Source: JBBSBL01 sp046330255
GTDB lineage: Bacteria; Actinomycetota; Thermoleophilia; Solirubrobacterales; Solirubrobacteraceae
Direction of reading: 5' to 3'
Assembly: GCA_046330255.1 (NCBI GenBank)
Contig: JAXLTC010000001.1
Coordinates: forward strand, 1,364,001-1,428,000
DNA length: 64,000 nucleotides
A program made the position numbers and the translations under genes. Below the pieces are notes generated by a model, which saw nothing but the letters and a program-made list of their open reading frames with translations, was not told where the DNA came from and did no database searches. Positions 29,069 through 36,836 of the stretch are shown here, one piece after another (the stretch's first letter is position 1; the number at the start of each line of letters is the position of its first letter).

Positions 29069-29718
29069 TGCACGGGCAGGGAGCCGCCGGGGACGCGTCA
29101 AAGACCGGGGCCGTGCCCGCCACGGACGACGAGATCCGCGAGAAGTACCTCGAGCGGGCGATCAGGGAGCTGAACGACTTCGCGCACGAGTTGGCGGAAT
29201 GCGAGGGCTGCCCGCGCGGCCACCTCATCCCGGTGCTCGGCTCGGGGCACCCGCAGGCGGACATCGTGCTGCTCAAGCACGGCCCGCGGCCGTCCGAGGC
29301 CGAGGAGGGAGTGGCCTTCTACGGCCGCGCGGGGAGCGCGCTGCAGAAGTCGCTGCGCCGCCTGGACATCGACCCGCTCGCCGTCTACGGCACGCTGTGC
29401 GTGAAGTGCCCGATCGCAGACCCTGGAATGGCGGACCCCGCGTGCGTGGCGGGGCTCGTCCGTGAGCTCGCGATCGTGCGCCCGAGGATGCTGGTGGTGA
29501 TGGGCGAGCCGGCGCTCGAGGTCGTCAACGAGCTCGGCATCCCGCTGGCCGAGCCGCTGCGTCCAGAGCCGGGTGAGATCCAGCGGCTGACGCCGGCCTG
29601 CGAGGGGCTGTTCGTGCCCGACATCGACGAGGCGCTCGACGAGGAGCGCTCCAAGCGCGCCTTCTGGTCGGCCTTCCGGGCGCTCGGCGCCTGGTGGGCC
29701 GAGCTGCCGCCGTACTGA
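29068..29718 (+). CDS. Divergent uracil-DNA glycosylase superfamily protein
   Basis: A 216-residue relative of family 4/5 UDGs. The N-terminal CEGCPRG and CVKCPI cysteine pairs that bind the [4Fe-4S] cluster are kept, as is AFYGRAGSALQKSLRRL. The water-activating motif, GEAPG in family 4, is replaced by LLKHGPRPSEAEEG, and no HPS-type minor-groove motif is seen near GLFVPDIDEALDEE. It may be a non-canonical or inactive family member. It shares one base (TGATG) with the GT4-PHP stop, an odd operon partner. Confidence 0.65.
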   Translation: MHGQGAAGDASKTGAVPATDDEIREKYLERAIRELNDFAHELAECEGCPRGHLIPVLGSGHPQADIVLLKHGPRPSEAEEGVAFYGRAGSALQKSLRRLDIDPLAVYGTLCVKCPIADPGMADPACVAGLVRELAIVRPRMLVVMGEPALEVVNELGIPLAEPLRPEPGEIQRLTPACEGLFVPDIDEALDEERSKRAFWSAFRALGAWWAELPPY

Positions 29719-29881
29719 CGCGGCGCCGGCGCGCGTTGGGTTTGGGCGCCCGGGCTGCGCTCGGGGCCGCGGGGTGCCTGTTGCGTCGCGAACTGCGGCA
29801 ACGAAGGAGGCGTTTCGCGGTCGGTGCGGGCGCGCCCCGCTGCGCGACGCGGGAGCGGGAGCGGGGCTCCGGGTCCCAGCG

Positions 29882-29924
29882 TCCTGGGTAGGGGGCACAT
29901 ACGACCCCCTAGGCAGGAGCGTGG
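29882..29924 (+). repeat. 43-nt hairpin element, copy 1
   Basis: Ungapped match to 31730-31772 and 51683-51725 (minus). TCCTG pairs with CAGGA and TAGGGGG with CCCCCTA around the invariant loop CATACGA. It lies in the 277-nt gap between two convergent genes (stops at 29718 and 29996), where a terminator is expected. The rest of the gap holds nothing I can identify. Confidence 0.7.
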
Positions 29925-29995
29925 AATCCCGTGACACCCTTTCCGGATGTCGTTCGCTGAGCGGGCCGGCTCCTTCGTTGCCGCCGTTCGCCGGC

Positions 29996-30937
29996 TCAGG
30001 ACATCTCGAGCACGACCTTGCCGAGCTTGCCGCCGGCGGCGAAGCGCTCGTAGGCGTCGCCGACGCGGTCCAGCGGGAAGGTCGCGGCAACCGGCACCTC
30101 GACGGTCCCCGCGGCGAGCAACGGCAGCACGTGGCGTTCCAGCCGGCGGGCGAGCAGCGCCTTCTCCTCGAGCGGGCGGGCGCGCAGCGTCGAGCCGCTG
30201 ATGCGCGCGCGCTTGCCCATCAGCGCGAGCAGGTTGAGCTCGCCCTTGAAGCCCGCGCCGACCCCGATCACGCAGATCCGCCCGCCGGTGCCGAGCGCCT
30301 TGACGTTCTCGCCGAGGTTGGGGGCGCCGACCAGTTCGAGGATCACGTCGAACGGGCCGTGCCCGGCGAAGCCGTCGGGATCGATCGCCTCCGCGCCGAG
30401 CGCGGCGACGCCCGCGCGCAGGCCGGCGTTGCGGACGGTCGCGGTGACCGTCGCGCCGGTCGCGCGGGCGAGCTGGATCGCCGCGGTGCCGACTCCCCCG
30501 GCGCCCCCGTGCACCAGCACCCGCTCGCCGGCGGACAGGTCCGCCTGGGCGAACAGCGCGTCGTAGGCGGTGGCGAAGACCTCGGAGAACCCGCCGGCCG
30601 CCGGCCACCCGACGCCGTCCGGGACCGGCGTCAGCACCCGCTCATGGACCACGCAGCGCTCGGCCTGGCCGCCGCCGCCGACGATCGCGGTGACGCGATC
30701 GCCCGGCGAGAAGCGCTCGGCCCCGGCGCCGAGCGCGGCGACCTCGCCGGCGAGCTCGAGCCCGGGGATGTCGGGCGGCGATCCCGGCGGGGCCGGGTAG
30801 CCGCCCGCGCGCTGGAGCAGGTCCGCGCCGTTGATGCCCGCCGCCCGCACGCGAACCAGCGCCTCGCCCGCGCCGGGCGCCGGAGCGGGCCGCTCCTCGA
30901 CCCGGACCTCCCCGTCTGCGATCACGGCGGCGCGCAC
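29996..30937 (-). CDS. NADPH:quinone oxidoreductase (zinc-free MDR family)
   Basis: A 313-residue medium-chain dehydrogenase/reductase without zinc ligands, of the PIG3/Qor type. Visible: RAAVIADGEVRVEERPAPAP, AAGINGADLLQRAGGYP, IPGLELAGEVAALGAG, the Rossmann motif LVHGGAGGVGTAAIQLA, a C-terminal ISGSTLRARPLEEKA typical of PIG3 and FPLDRVGDAYERFAAGGKLGKVVLE. The GTG at 30937 is preferred because TACACT lies seven bases upstream. A truncated paralogue of its first 26 codons lies at 31577-31654. Confidence 0.88.
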   Translation of the reverse strand: MRAAVIADGEVRVEERPAPAPGAGEALVRVRAAGINGADLLQRAGGYPAPPGSPPDIPGLELAGEVAALGAGAERFSPGDRVTAIVGGGGQAERCVVHERVLTPVPDGVGWPAAGGFSEVFATAYDALFAQADLSAGERVLVHGGAGGVGTAAIQLARATGATVTATVRNAGLRAGVAALGAEAIDPDGFAGHGPFDVILELVGAPNLGENVKALGTGGRICVIGVGAGFKGELNLLALMGKRARISGSTLRARPLEEKALLARRLERHVLPLLAAGTVEVPVAATFPLDRVGDAYERFAAGGKLGKVVLEMS

Positions 30938-30944
30938 GGCGGGC

Positions 30945-30950
30945 AGTGTA
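30945..30950 (-). promoter_or_regulatory. -10-like hexamer of the quinone oxidoreductase gene
   Basis: TACACT on the minus strand, seven bases before the GTG at 30937. Confidence 0.45.
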
Positions 30951-30999
30951 GGCCGCGCGGGCGAGCGGCAGGGGCACGTCGGGCGGCATACTGGAGTCG

Positions 31000-31549
31000 A
31001 TGGTCGCCGACCGGCCGCACAGCCACGGACGCGCCGTGCACGCCCATCCGCACGCCGGCCCCCACCGGCACCTGCTTCGCCCCCGTCGCTCGCGTCCCGC
31101 CGGGCATCGGCACGGCCACTCGCGGGCTCGCGCATCGCGCTCCCGCGTCGGTCAACTACGGAGGGCCTCGTCGCGGTCGGCCTGTCGAGGGCGACCGCCG
31201 CGGCGAGGCCGTGATCTACGGGGCGACGTCGGTGGCGCTGCTCGCGGACCTGATCCACAACATCGGCGACGCCGCGGCGATCCCCCTGGCCGTGGCCTTC
31301 CTGCTGCGCTCGGCGACGGCCGCATCCTCGTGGTGCTCGCGATCTTCGTCAGCGCCTGCGGCCGGCTGGGAGGCCGTCTCGCGCCTGATCGAGCCTCGTC
31401 CGCCGTCCGCCCTGGCGCGCTCGCGGCGGCGGGCGCGATCGGCTGCACAACCTCGCAGCGCGCGGATCCGGACGCGCCTGGACAGCCCCGCGCTGGTGGC
31501 GGACGGGCGCATGCGCGCGCCGATGCGTGGGTCTCGCTCGCCGTCGTCG
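31000..31549 (+). pseudogene. Cation diffusion facilitator (CDF) transporter remnant, multiple frameshifts
   Basis: Pieces of a CzcD-like transporter are spread over all three plus frames. A His-rich start (PHSHGRAVHAHPHAG) is in the frame of ATG 31000; YGATSVALLADLIHNIGDAA and IPLAVAFLLRS are in a second frame; ILVVLAIFVSAC returns to the first; GWEAVSRLIEPRP, LDSPALVADG and DAWVSLAVVA follow with further frame changes. The order and spacing match one CDF protein of which the last third is missing. The remnant ends exactly where the poly-C run begins. Pseudogene or local consensus errors are both possible. Confidence 0.7.
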
Positions 31550-31577
31550 CCCCCCCCCCCCCCCCCCCCCCCCCCCC
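31550..31577. repeat. 28-nt uninterrupted poly-C tract
   Basis: Twenty-eight consecutive C on the plus strand. It joins the CDF remnant on its left to the truncated oxidoreductase copy on its right. No other homopolymer of comparable length occurs in the window. Confidence 0.95.
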
Positions 31578-31654
31578 ACCTCGCCGGCGCCGGGCTCCGG
31601 ATCCGGCCGCTCCTCGGCGGCCACCTGTCCGTCGGCGATCACGGCGGCGCGCAT
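31578..31654 (-). pseudogene. Truncated second quinone oxidoreductase (N-terminal 26 codons only)
   Basis: The minus strand reads RAAVIADGQVAAEERPDPEP then GAGEV, close to the first 26 residues of the 29996-30937 protein, and then runs into poly-G. An AGTCTA/TAGACT hexamer nine bases before the ATG keeps the promoter of the intact gene. The two copies differ at about a quarter of bases, so this is not a simple repeat of one read. What followed codon 26 is gone. Confidence 0.7.
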
Positions 31655-31729
31655 CGGACGGGCAGTCTAGAGAGGCGGCATCGAGGGGCGTCGGAGGGCC
31701 GCCGCCGGCGGGGGACGCGACGGGCATCC

Positions 31730-31772
31730 TCCTGGATTGGCGGCGCATACGACCCCCTGGGCGGGAGCATGC
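31730..31772 (+). repeat. 43-nt hairpin element, copy 2 (degenerate stem)
   Basis: Same 43-nt layout as copies 1 and 3, with the CATACGA loop and CCCCC intact but weaker pairing (GGCGG against CCCCC). It lies 80 bases past the csoR stop at 31852. Confidence 0.6.
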
Positions 31773-31851
31773 ACCGCCCGCTGCCCGATCCGCCGTCATG
31801 GGCGCCCCTCGATGCCGCGGTCGAGGCGCGGCGCGGCCGGCCGCGCGCTCG

Positions 31852-32151
31852 TCAGCCGCGGCGCATCAGCCGCGCGACGGCCGCCATCAACTCGTCGGTG
31901 AGCTCCGCCGGCGCGCCCTCCTGCCGGCCCTCGATCACGCAGTGGCGCGCGTGGCCGTCGAGCAGGCCGAGCGCGACCTTGTCGAGCGCGGCCTGGACGG
32001 CCGAGATCTGCGTGATCACGTCGATGCAGTAGCGGTCCTCCTCGACCATCCGCTCGATGCCTCGCACCTGCCCCTCGATGCGCTTCAGGCGCTTGGAGAG
32101 CTGGTCCTTGCTGGCGGTATAGCCGCGCGGGGCGGGGGCGGTCGTGCTCAT
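31852..32151 (-). CDS. csoR: Copper-sensing repressor CsoR
   Basis: A 99-residue four-helix repressor that leaves DNA on binding Cu(I). The Cys-His-Cys ligand set is visible: Cys in EEDRYCIDVI and His and Cys in LDGHARHCVIEG. SKRLKRIEGQVRGIERMV is the DNA-binding helix pair. TAGACT lies seven bases before the ATG, so csoR appears leaderless. It is divergent from the ATPase genes, with two operator dyads between them, giving autoregulation and coregulation. Confidence 0.93.
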   Translation of the reverse strand: MSTTAPAPRGYTASKDQLSKRLKRIEGQVRGIERMVEEDRYCIDVITQISAVQAALDKVALGLLDGHARHCVIEGRQEGAPAELTDELMAAVARLMRRG

Positions 32152-32158
32152 GCGATTC

Positions 32159-32164
32159 AGTCTA
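32159..32164 (-). promoter_or_regulatory. -10-like hexamer of csoR
   Basis: TAGACT on the minus strand, seven bases before the csoR ATG and one base from operator 1. Confidence 0.5.
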
Positions 32165-32165
32165 C

Positions 32166-32180
32166 TACCCCCGCCGGGTA
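32166..32180. promoter_or_regulatory. CsoR operator 1
   Basis: TACCC-N5-GGGTA inverted repeat, directly upstream of the csoR -10 hexamer. It matches the known CsoR pattern of G/C-tract dyads flanked by TA. Confidence 0.65.
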
Positions 32181-32189
32181 TTTCTGTGC

Positions 32190-32204
32190 TACCCTGGGGG
32201 GGTA
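32190..32204. promoter_or_regulatory. CsoR operator 2
   Basis: A second TACCC-N5-GGGTA dyad, centre-to-centre 24 bp from operator 1. It overlaps TATATG (32203-32208), the probable -10 box of the ATPase operon. Confidence 0.65.
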
Positions 32205-32235
32205 TATGCGAGACAACACCTCCACGGAGGACGCC

Positions 32236-34509
32236 GTGACCACCGAGAATCGTCACCGTTCGATGACCGCAGAGCACGCCGAGCTGCCGATCGAGGGCAT
32301 GAGCTGCGCCTCGTGCGCAGTCCGTGTCGAGCGCAGGCTCAATGACCTCGACGGCGTCACCGCGTCGGTCAACTACGCGACGGCCACGGCCACCGTCGAC
32401 TACGACCCCGGCCTCGCCGAACCGCAGGACCTGCTCGGCGCGGTCGAGGCGGCGGGCTACGCGGCCGAGCTTCCCGCCCCGGGGGCGACCGCCCGGGAGG
32501 CCGACCACGGTGCCGGCGCCGAGACCGTCGCGCTCCGCCGCCGGCTGATCGTCTCCGCCGCGCTGTCGCTGCCCGTGCTCCTGCTCGGCATGATCGAGCC
32601 GCTCCAGTTCGACTACTGGCAGTGGGTGTCGCTGGCGCTCGCGAGCGTCGTCGTCCTGTGGGGCGCCTGGCCCCTGCACGTCGCGGCCTGGCGGAACGCC
32701 CGGCACGCGACCGCGACGATGGACACGCTCGTCAGCGTCGGCGTGCTCGCCGCCTGGCTGTGGTCGATCTACGCGCTGGTCGCCGGCGGCGCCGGGGATC
32801 CCGCGATGCGCATGCCGTTCGAGCTGCTGCCCGAGCGCGGGGCGGGCACCGGCAGCGTCTACTTCGAGGTCGCCTCCGTGGTCACGACCTTCATCCTCGC
32901 CGGGCGCTACATGGAGGCGCGCGCCAAGCGCCGCGCCGGGGCCGCGCTCCGGGCGCTGCTCGAGCTCGGCGCGAAGGACGTCTCCGTGCTGGGCGACGAC
33001 GGGCGCGAGCAGCGCGTCCCGATCGAGAGCCTGCGCGCGGGCCTGCGGTTCGTGGTCCGGCCCGGCGAGAAGGTCGCCACGGACGGGATCGTCGAGGAGG
33101 GCTCCTCGGCCGTCGACGCGAGCATGCTGACCGGCGAGTCGGTTCCGGTCGAGGTCGGGCCCGGCTCCGAGGTGGCGGGCGCGACGGTCAACGCGGGCGG
33201 CCGGCTGGTGGTGCGCGCCACGAGGGTCGGGGCCGACACCGCGCTCGCCCAGATCGCGCGCCTGGTCGCCGACGCCCAGAGCGGCAAGGCCCCGGTGCAG
33301 CGTCTCGCCGACCGCATCTCGGCCGTCTTCGTCCCCGTCGTGTTCGCGATCTCGCTGGCGACGCTCGCCTTCTGGCTCGCCTCGGGCGAGGGCACGGGCT
33401 TCGCGTTCACCGCGGCGGTGGCGGTCCTGATCATCGCCTGCCCGTGCGCGCTGGGGCTGGCGACCCCGACGGCGCTGCTGGTCGGCACCGGCCGCGGCGC
33501 ACAGCTCGGGCTGCTGATCAAGGGGCCGGAGGTCCTGGAGTCGACGCGCCGCGCCGACACGATCGTGCTCGACAAGACCGGCACCGTCACGACCGGCCGG
33601 ATGAGCCTGGCGGATCTCGCGCTCGCCCCGGGCACGGCGCGGGAGGACGCGCTGCGCCTCGTGGGCGCGCTCGAGCACGCCTCCGAGCATCCGGTCGCGC
33701 GGGCGATCGCGGGGGCGGCGGAGGGCGAGTTGGGCACGCTCCCTCCGGTCGAGGACTTCGCCGCGCTGGAAGGGCTCGGCGCCGAGGGCGTCGTGGGCGG
33801 GCACGCGGTGCTCGCCGGCCGTCCGGCGCTCCTGGCGGACCGGGGCATGCCGCTCGACGCCGGGCTGGAGGCGGCGCGCCGGGAAGCCGAGGCGCTGGGA
33901 CGCACCGCGGTCGCCGCCGGCTGGGACGGGCGTGCGCGCGTCGTGCTGGCCGTCGCCGACACCGTCAAGCCGACCTCGGCGGAGGCCGTGGCGGCGCTGC
34001 GCGGGCTCGGCCTGCGGCCGGTCCTGCTGACCGGCGACAACGAGGCCACCGCGAGCGCGGTGGCGGCGGAGGTCGGGATCGAGGAGGTGGTCGCCGAGGT
34101 GCTTCCCGCCGGCAAGGTGGAGGTGGTCGAGCGCCTGCAGCGCGAGGGCCGCGTGGTCGCGATGGTGGGCGACGGCGTCAACGACGCGCCCGCGCTCGCC
34201 CGCGCCGATCTCGGCCTGGCCATCGGGACCGGCACCGACGTCGCGATCGAGGCCTCGGATCTCACGCTCGTCTCCGGCGACCTGCGCGCCGCCGCGGACG
34301 CGATCCGTCTGAGCCGCGCGACGCTGCGCACGATCCGCCAGAACCTGGCCTGGGCCTTCGGCTACAACGTCGCCGCGATCCCGCTGGCGGCGCTCGGCCT
34401 GCTCAACCCGATGATCGCCGCCGCCGCGATGGCGCTCTCGAGCGTCTCGGTCGTCGCGAACGCCCTGCGGCTGCGGCGCTTCGCCCCGGAGGCGGGAGCA
34501 CGCTCGTGA
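32236..34509 (+). CDS. copA: Cu(I)-exporting P1B-1 ATPase CopA
   Basis: Pumps Cu(I) out of the cytosol. The 757 residues contain one HMA domain with GMSCASC, eight TM segments, the CPC ion motif in IIACPCALGLATPT, the phosphorylation site DKTGTVTTG, SEHPVARAI in the N-domain and VGDGVNDAPALA. TGES is in MLTGESVPVE. The frame is open from ATG 32206, but GTG 32236 is preferred: GGAGG lies five bases before it and the ATG would abut the CsoR operator. It overlaps the next ATPase as GTGA. Confidence 0.95.
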   Translation: MTTENRHRSMTAEHAELPIEGMSCASCAVRVERRLNDLDGVTASVNYATATATVDYDPGLAEPQDLLGAVEAAGYAAELPAPGATAREADHGAGAETVALRRRLIVSAALSLPVLLLGMIEPLQFDYWQWVSLALASVVVLWGAWPLHVAAWRNARHATATMDTLVSVGVLAAWLWSIYALVAGGAGDPAMRMPFELLPERGAGTGSVYFEVASVVTTFILAGRYMEARAKRRAGAALRALLELGAKDVSVLGDDGREQRVPIESLRAGLRFVVRPGEKVATDGIVEEGSSAVDASMLTGESVPVEVGPGSEVAGATVNAGGRLVVRATRVGADTALAQIARLVADAQSGKAPVQRLADRISAVFVPVVFAISLATLAFWLASGEGTGFAFTAAVAVLIIACPCALGLATPTALLVGTGRGAQLGLLIKGPEVLESTRRADTIVLDKTGTVTTGRMSLADLALAPGTAREDALRLVGALEHASEHPVARAIAGAAEGELGTLPPVEDFAALEGLGAEGVVGGHAVLAGRPALLADRGMPLDAGLEAARREAEALGRTAVAAGWDGRARVVLAVADTVKPTSAEAVAALRGLGLRPVLLTGDNEATASAVAAEVGIEEVVAEVLPAGKVEVVERLQREGRVVAMVGDGVNDAPALARADLGLAIGTGTDVAIEASDLTLVSGDLRAAADAIRLSRATLRTIRQNLAWAFGYNVAAIPLAALGLLNPMIAAAAMALSSVSVVANALRLRRFAPEAGARS

Positions 34510-36827
34510 GCGCGGCGGTCACGGACGGCGAGCGCACCGTCGTCCTGCACCTCGGCGAGCAGCTGTACGCCTCCCAGGAGGCGTGCGTGGAGCGCACGCT
34601 CGGCCGTCTGGGCGGGGTGGTCTCGGTCGACGCCAACGCGGTCGCGCAGACCGCCGCCGTCACCTACGAGGAGGCGCTGACCTCCGTGGCCGCGCTGCGG
34701 GCGGCTGCGCGGGCCGGCGGCTTCGCGTGCGAGGGCTGCTCGTCGCCCTGCTGTCAATGCGATCCGCTCACGGAGCCGGGACGGCCGATGGAGCACGGCC
34801 ACGAGGCCGCGGCGCGCGCCGAGGAGGGTCACGGCCACGGCGGGCATGCGGGCGCATCGATGGAGTCGATGGAGCGCGACATGCGCAACCGGTTCATCGT
34901 CGCGCTCGCGTTCACCGTGCCGCTGGTGCTGTGGTCGGACGTCGGGGCCAACCTGCTCGGCTCGCCGCTCCCGACGCCGTTCGGGATCGACCGGATGGTC
35001 TTCGAGCTGCTGCTCAGCCTGCCGATCGTGCTCTGGGCCTCGTCGATCTTCTTCACCGGCGCCTGGGCGGCGCTGCGCGCGAGGACGCTGGACATGATGG
35101 TCCTGGTCGCCGTCGCGATCGGGGTCGGCTGGCTCTACTCGGTCGCGGCGACGTTCCTCGTCTCCGGCGAGGTGTTCTACGAGGCCGCGGGGATGCTCGC
35201 GACGTTCGTGCTGCTCGGACACTGGTTCGAGATGCGCGCCCGCGGCGGGGCGAGCGACGCGATGCGCACGCTGCTCGACCTTGCGCCGCCGCGCGCGGTC
35301 GTGATCCGCGACGGCGAGCCCGTCGAGGTCCCGACCGCCGAGGTCGCGGTCGGCGAGACGCTGCTGGTCCGGCCCGGCGCGAAGGTCCCGGTCGACGCCG
35401 AGGTGCTCGAGGGAGAGAGCGAGGTCGACGAGTCCACCGTCACCGGCGAGAGCCTGCCGGTCCACAAGGGCCCGGGCGACGCGCTGGTCGGCGCCACGAT
35501 CAACGCCAACGGGACGCTGCGCGCGCGGGCGACCGCGGTCGGATCGGACACCGCGCTCGCGCAGATCGTCGACCTCGTCCAGCAGGCGCAGGCGTCCAAG
35601 GCGCCCGGGCAGCGACTGGCCGACCGCGCCGCGTTCTGGCTCGTGCTCGTCGCGCTCGCGGGCGGCCTGCTCACGTTCTGCGTCTGGTACTTCGCGGTCG
35701 GCCGCGACGCCGCCGACGCGCTGCTGTTCGCGATCACGGTGGTGGTGATCACCTGCCCGGACGCGCTCGGCCTGGCCACGCCCACGGCGATCATGGTCGG
35801 CAGCGGGCTCGGGGCGAAGCGCGGGATCCTCTTCAAGAGCGCGCTCGCGCTCGAGTCGGCCGCCGCGCTCGACACGGTCGTCTTCGACAAGACCGGCACG
35901 CTCACCCGGGGCGAGCCCGAGGTCGTCGCCGTGGTCGCGGCGGACGGCGTCGACGAGGACGAGTTGCTCGCGCTGGTCGCCGGTGCGGAGGGCGACAGCG
36001 AGCACCCGCTCGCGCGCGCGATCGTGGCGGAGGCGGCGCGGCGCGGCCTCGAGCCGCCGCGCCCGGAGCGCTTCGAGGCGGTCCCCGGCGAGGGCGCGCT
36101 GGCGACGGTCGCGGGACGCCGGCTGGCGATCGGCAACGCACGGCTTCTGGAGCGCGAGAGCGTGAGCCTCAACGGCCTCGCCGAGCGGGCGAGCGAGGCG
36201 GCCGGCCAGGGGCGCACGACCGTCCAGGTCGCGCTCGACGGGCGTGCCGCGGGCGTGGTGGCGATCGCCGACGCGCCGCGCGAGGGGGCGGCCGAGGCGG
36301 TGACCGCGCTGCGGGAGATGGGCGTGCGCCCGGTCATGCTCTCCGGGGACGGCCGCGCGACCGCGGAGCGAGTCGCAGCCGAGCTCGGCATCGAGGAGGT
36401 GATCGCCGAGGTCCTGCCCGCGGACAAGGCGGCGAAGGTCGCCGAGCTGCAGGCCGGCGGGCGGAAGGTCGCGATGGTCGGGGACGGGGTCAACGACGCG
36501 CCCGCGCTCGCGCAGGCCGACGTCGGGCTCGCGATCGGGACCGGGACCGACGTCGCGGTGGAGACCGCCGACGTGATCCTGATGCGCTCCGACCCGCGCG
36601 ACGTGGCGACCGCGATCGCGATCGGCCGCGGGACCGTGCGCAAGATGCGCCAGAACCTCGCCTGGGCGGTCGGCTACAACAGCCTCGCGCTGCCGATCGC
36701 CGCGGGGGTGCTGGAGCCGATCGGCTTCGTGCTGCGCCCCGAGGTGGGCGCCATCTCGATGGCCGGCTCGAGCATCATCGTCGCGCTCAACGCGGTGGCG
36801 CTCAAGCGGTTGCGGCTGGGGCCCTAG
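34506..36827 (+). CDS. Second P1B-type metal ATPase with CPD motif and Cys/His-rich N-terminus
   Basis: A 773-residue heavy-metal ATPase. The N-terminal ~85 residues resemble an HMA fold that has lost its CxxC; then follow a cysteine cluster (CEGCSSPCCQC) and a His-rich stretch (MEHGHE, GHGHGGHAG). The core has TGES, DKTGTLTRG, SEHPLARAI and VGDGVNDAPALAQ. The TM6 ion motif is ITCPDALGLATPT: CPD in place of the CPC of CopA or the CPH of CopB. Metal specificity is therefore open. Being in the CsoR-controlled operon argues for copper. Confidence 0.85.
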   Translation: MSAAVTDGERTVVLHLGEQLYASQEACVERTLGRLGGVVSVDANAVAQTAAVTYEEALTSVAALRAAARAGGFACEGCSSPCCQCDPLTEPGRPMEHGHEAAARAEEGHGHGGHAGASMESMERDMRNRFIVALAFTVPLVLWSDVGANLLGSPLPTPFGIDRMVFELLLSLPIVLWASSIFFTGAWAALRARTLDMMVLVAVAIGVGWLYSVAATFLVSGEVFYEAAGMLATFVLLGHWFEMRARGGASDAMRTLLDLAPPRAVVIRDGEPVEVPTAEVAVGETLLVRPGAKVPVDAEVLEGESEVDESTVTGESLPVHKGPGDALVGATINANGTLRARATAVGSDTALAQIVDLVQQAQASKAPGQRLADRAAFWLVLVALAGGLLTFCVWYFAVGRDAADALLFAITVVVITCPDALGLATPTAIMVGSGLGAKRGILFKSALALESAAALDTVVFDKTGTLTRGEPEVVAVVAADGVDEDELLALVAGAEGDSEHPLARAIVAEAARRGLEPPRPERFEAVPGEGALATVAGRRLAIGNARLLERESVSLNGLAERASEAAGQGRTTVQVALDGRAAGVVAIADAPREGAAEAVTALREMGVRPVMLSGDGRATAERVAAELGIEEVIAEVLPADKAAKVAELQAGGRKVAMVGDGVNDAPALAQADVGLAIGTGTDVAVETADVILMRSDPRDVATAIAIGRGTVRKMRQNLAWAVGYNSLALPIAAGVLEPIGFVLRPEVGAISMAGSSIIVALNAVALKRLRLGP

Positions 36828-36836
36828 CTCGCCCGG

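Noticed and set aside
31490..31620. Proline- or glycine-run protein across the poly-C tract
   Set aside because: The run is a product of the homopolymer itself; flanking parts belong to different broken genes on opposite strands.
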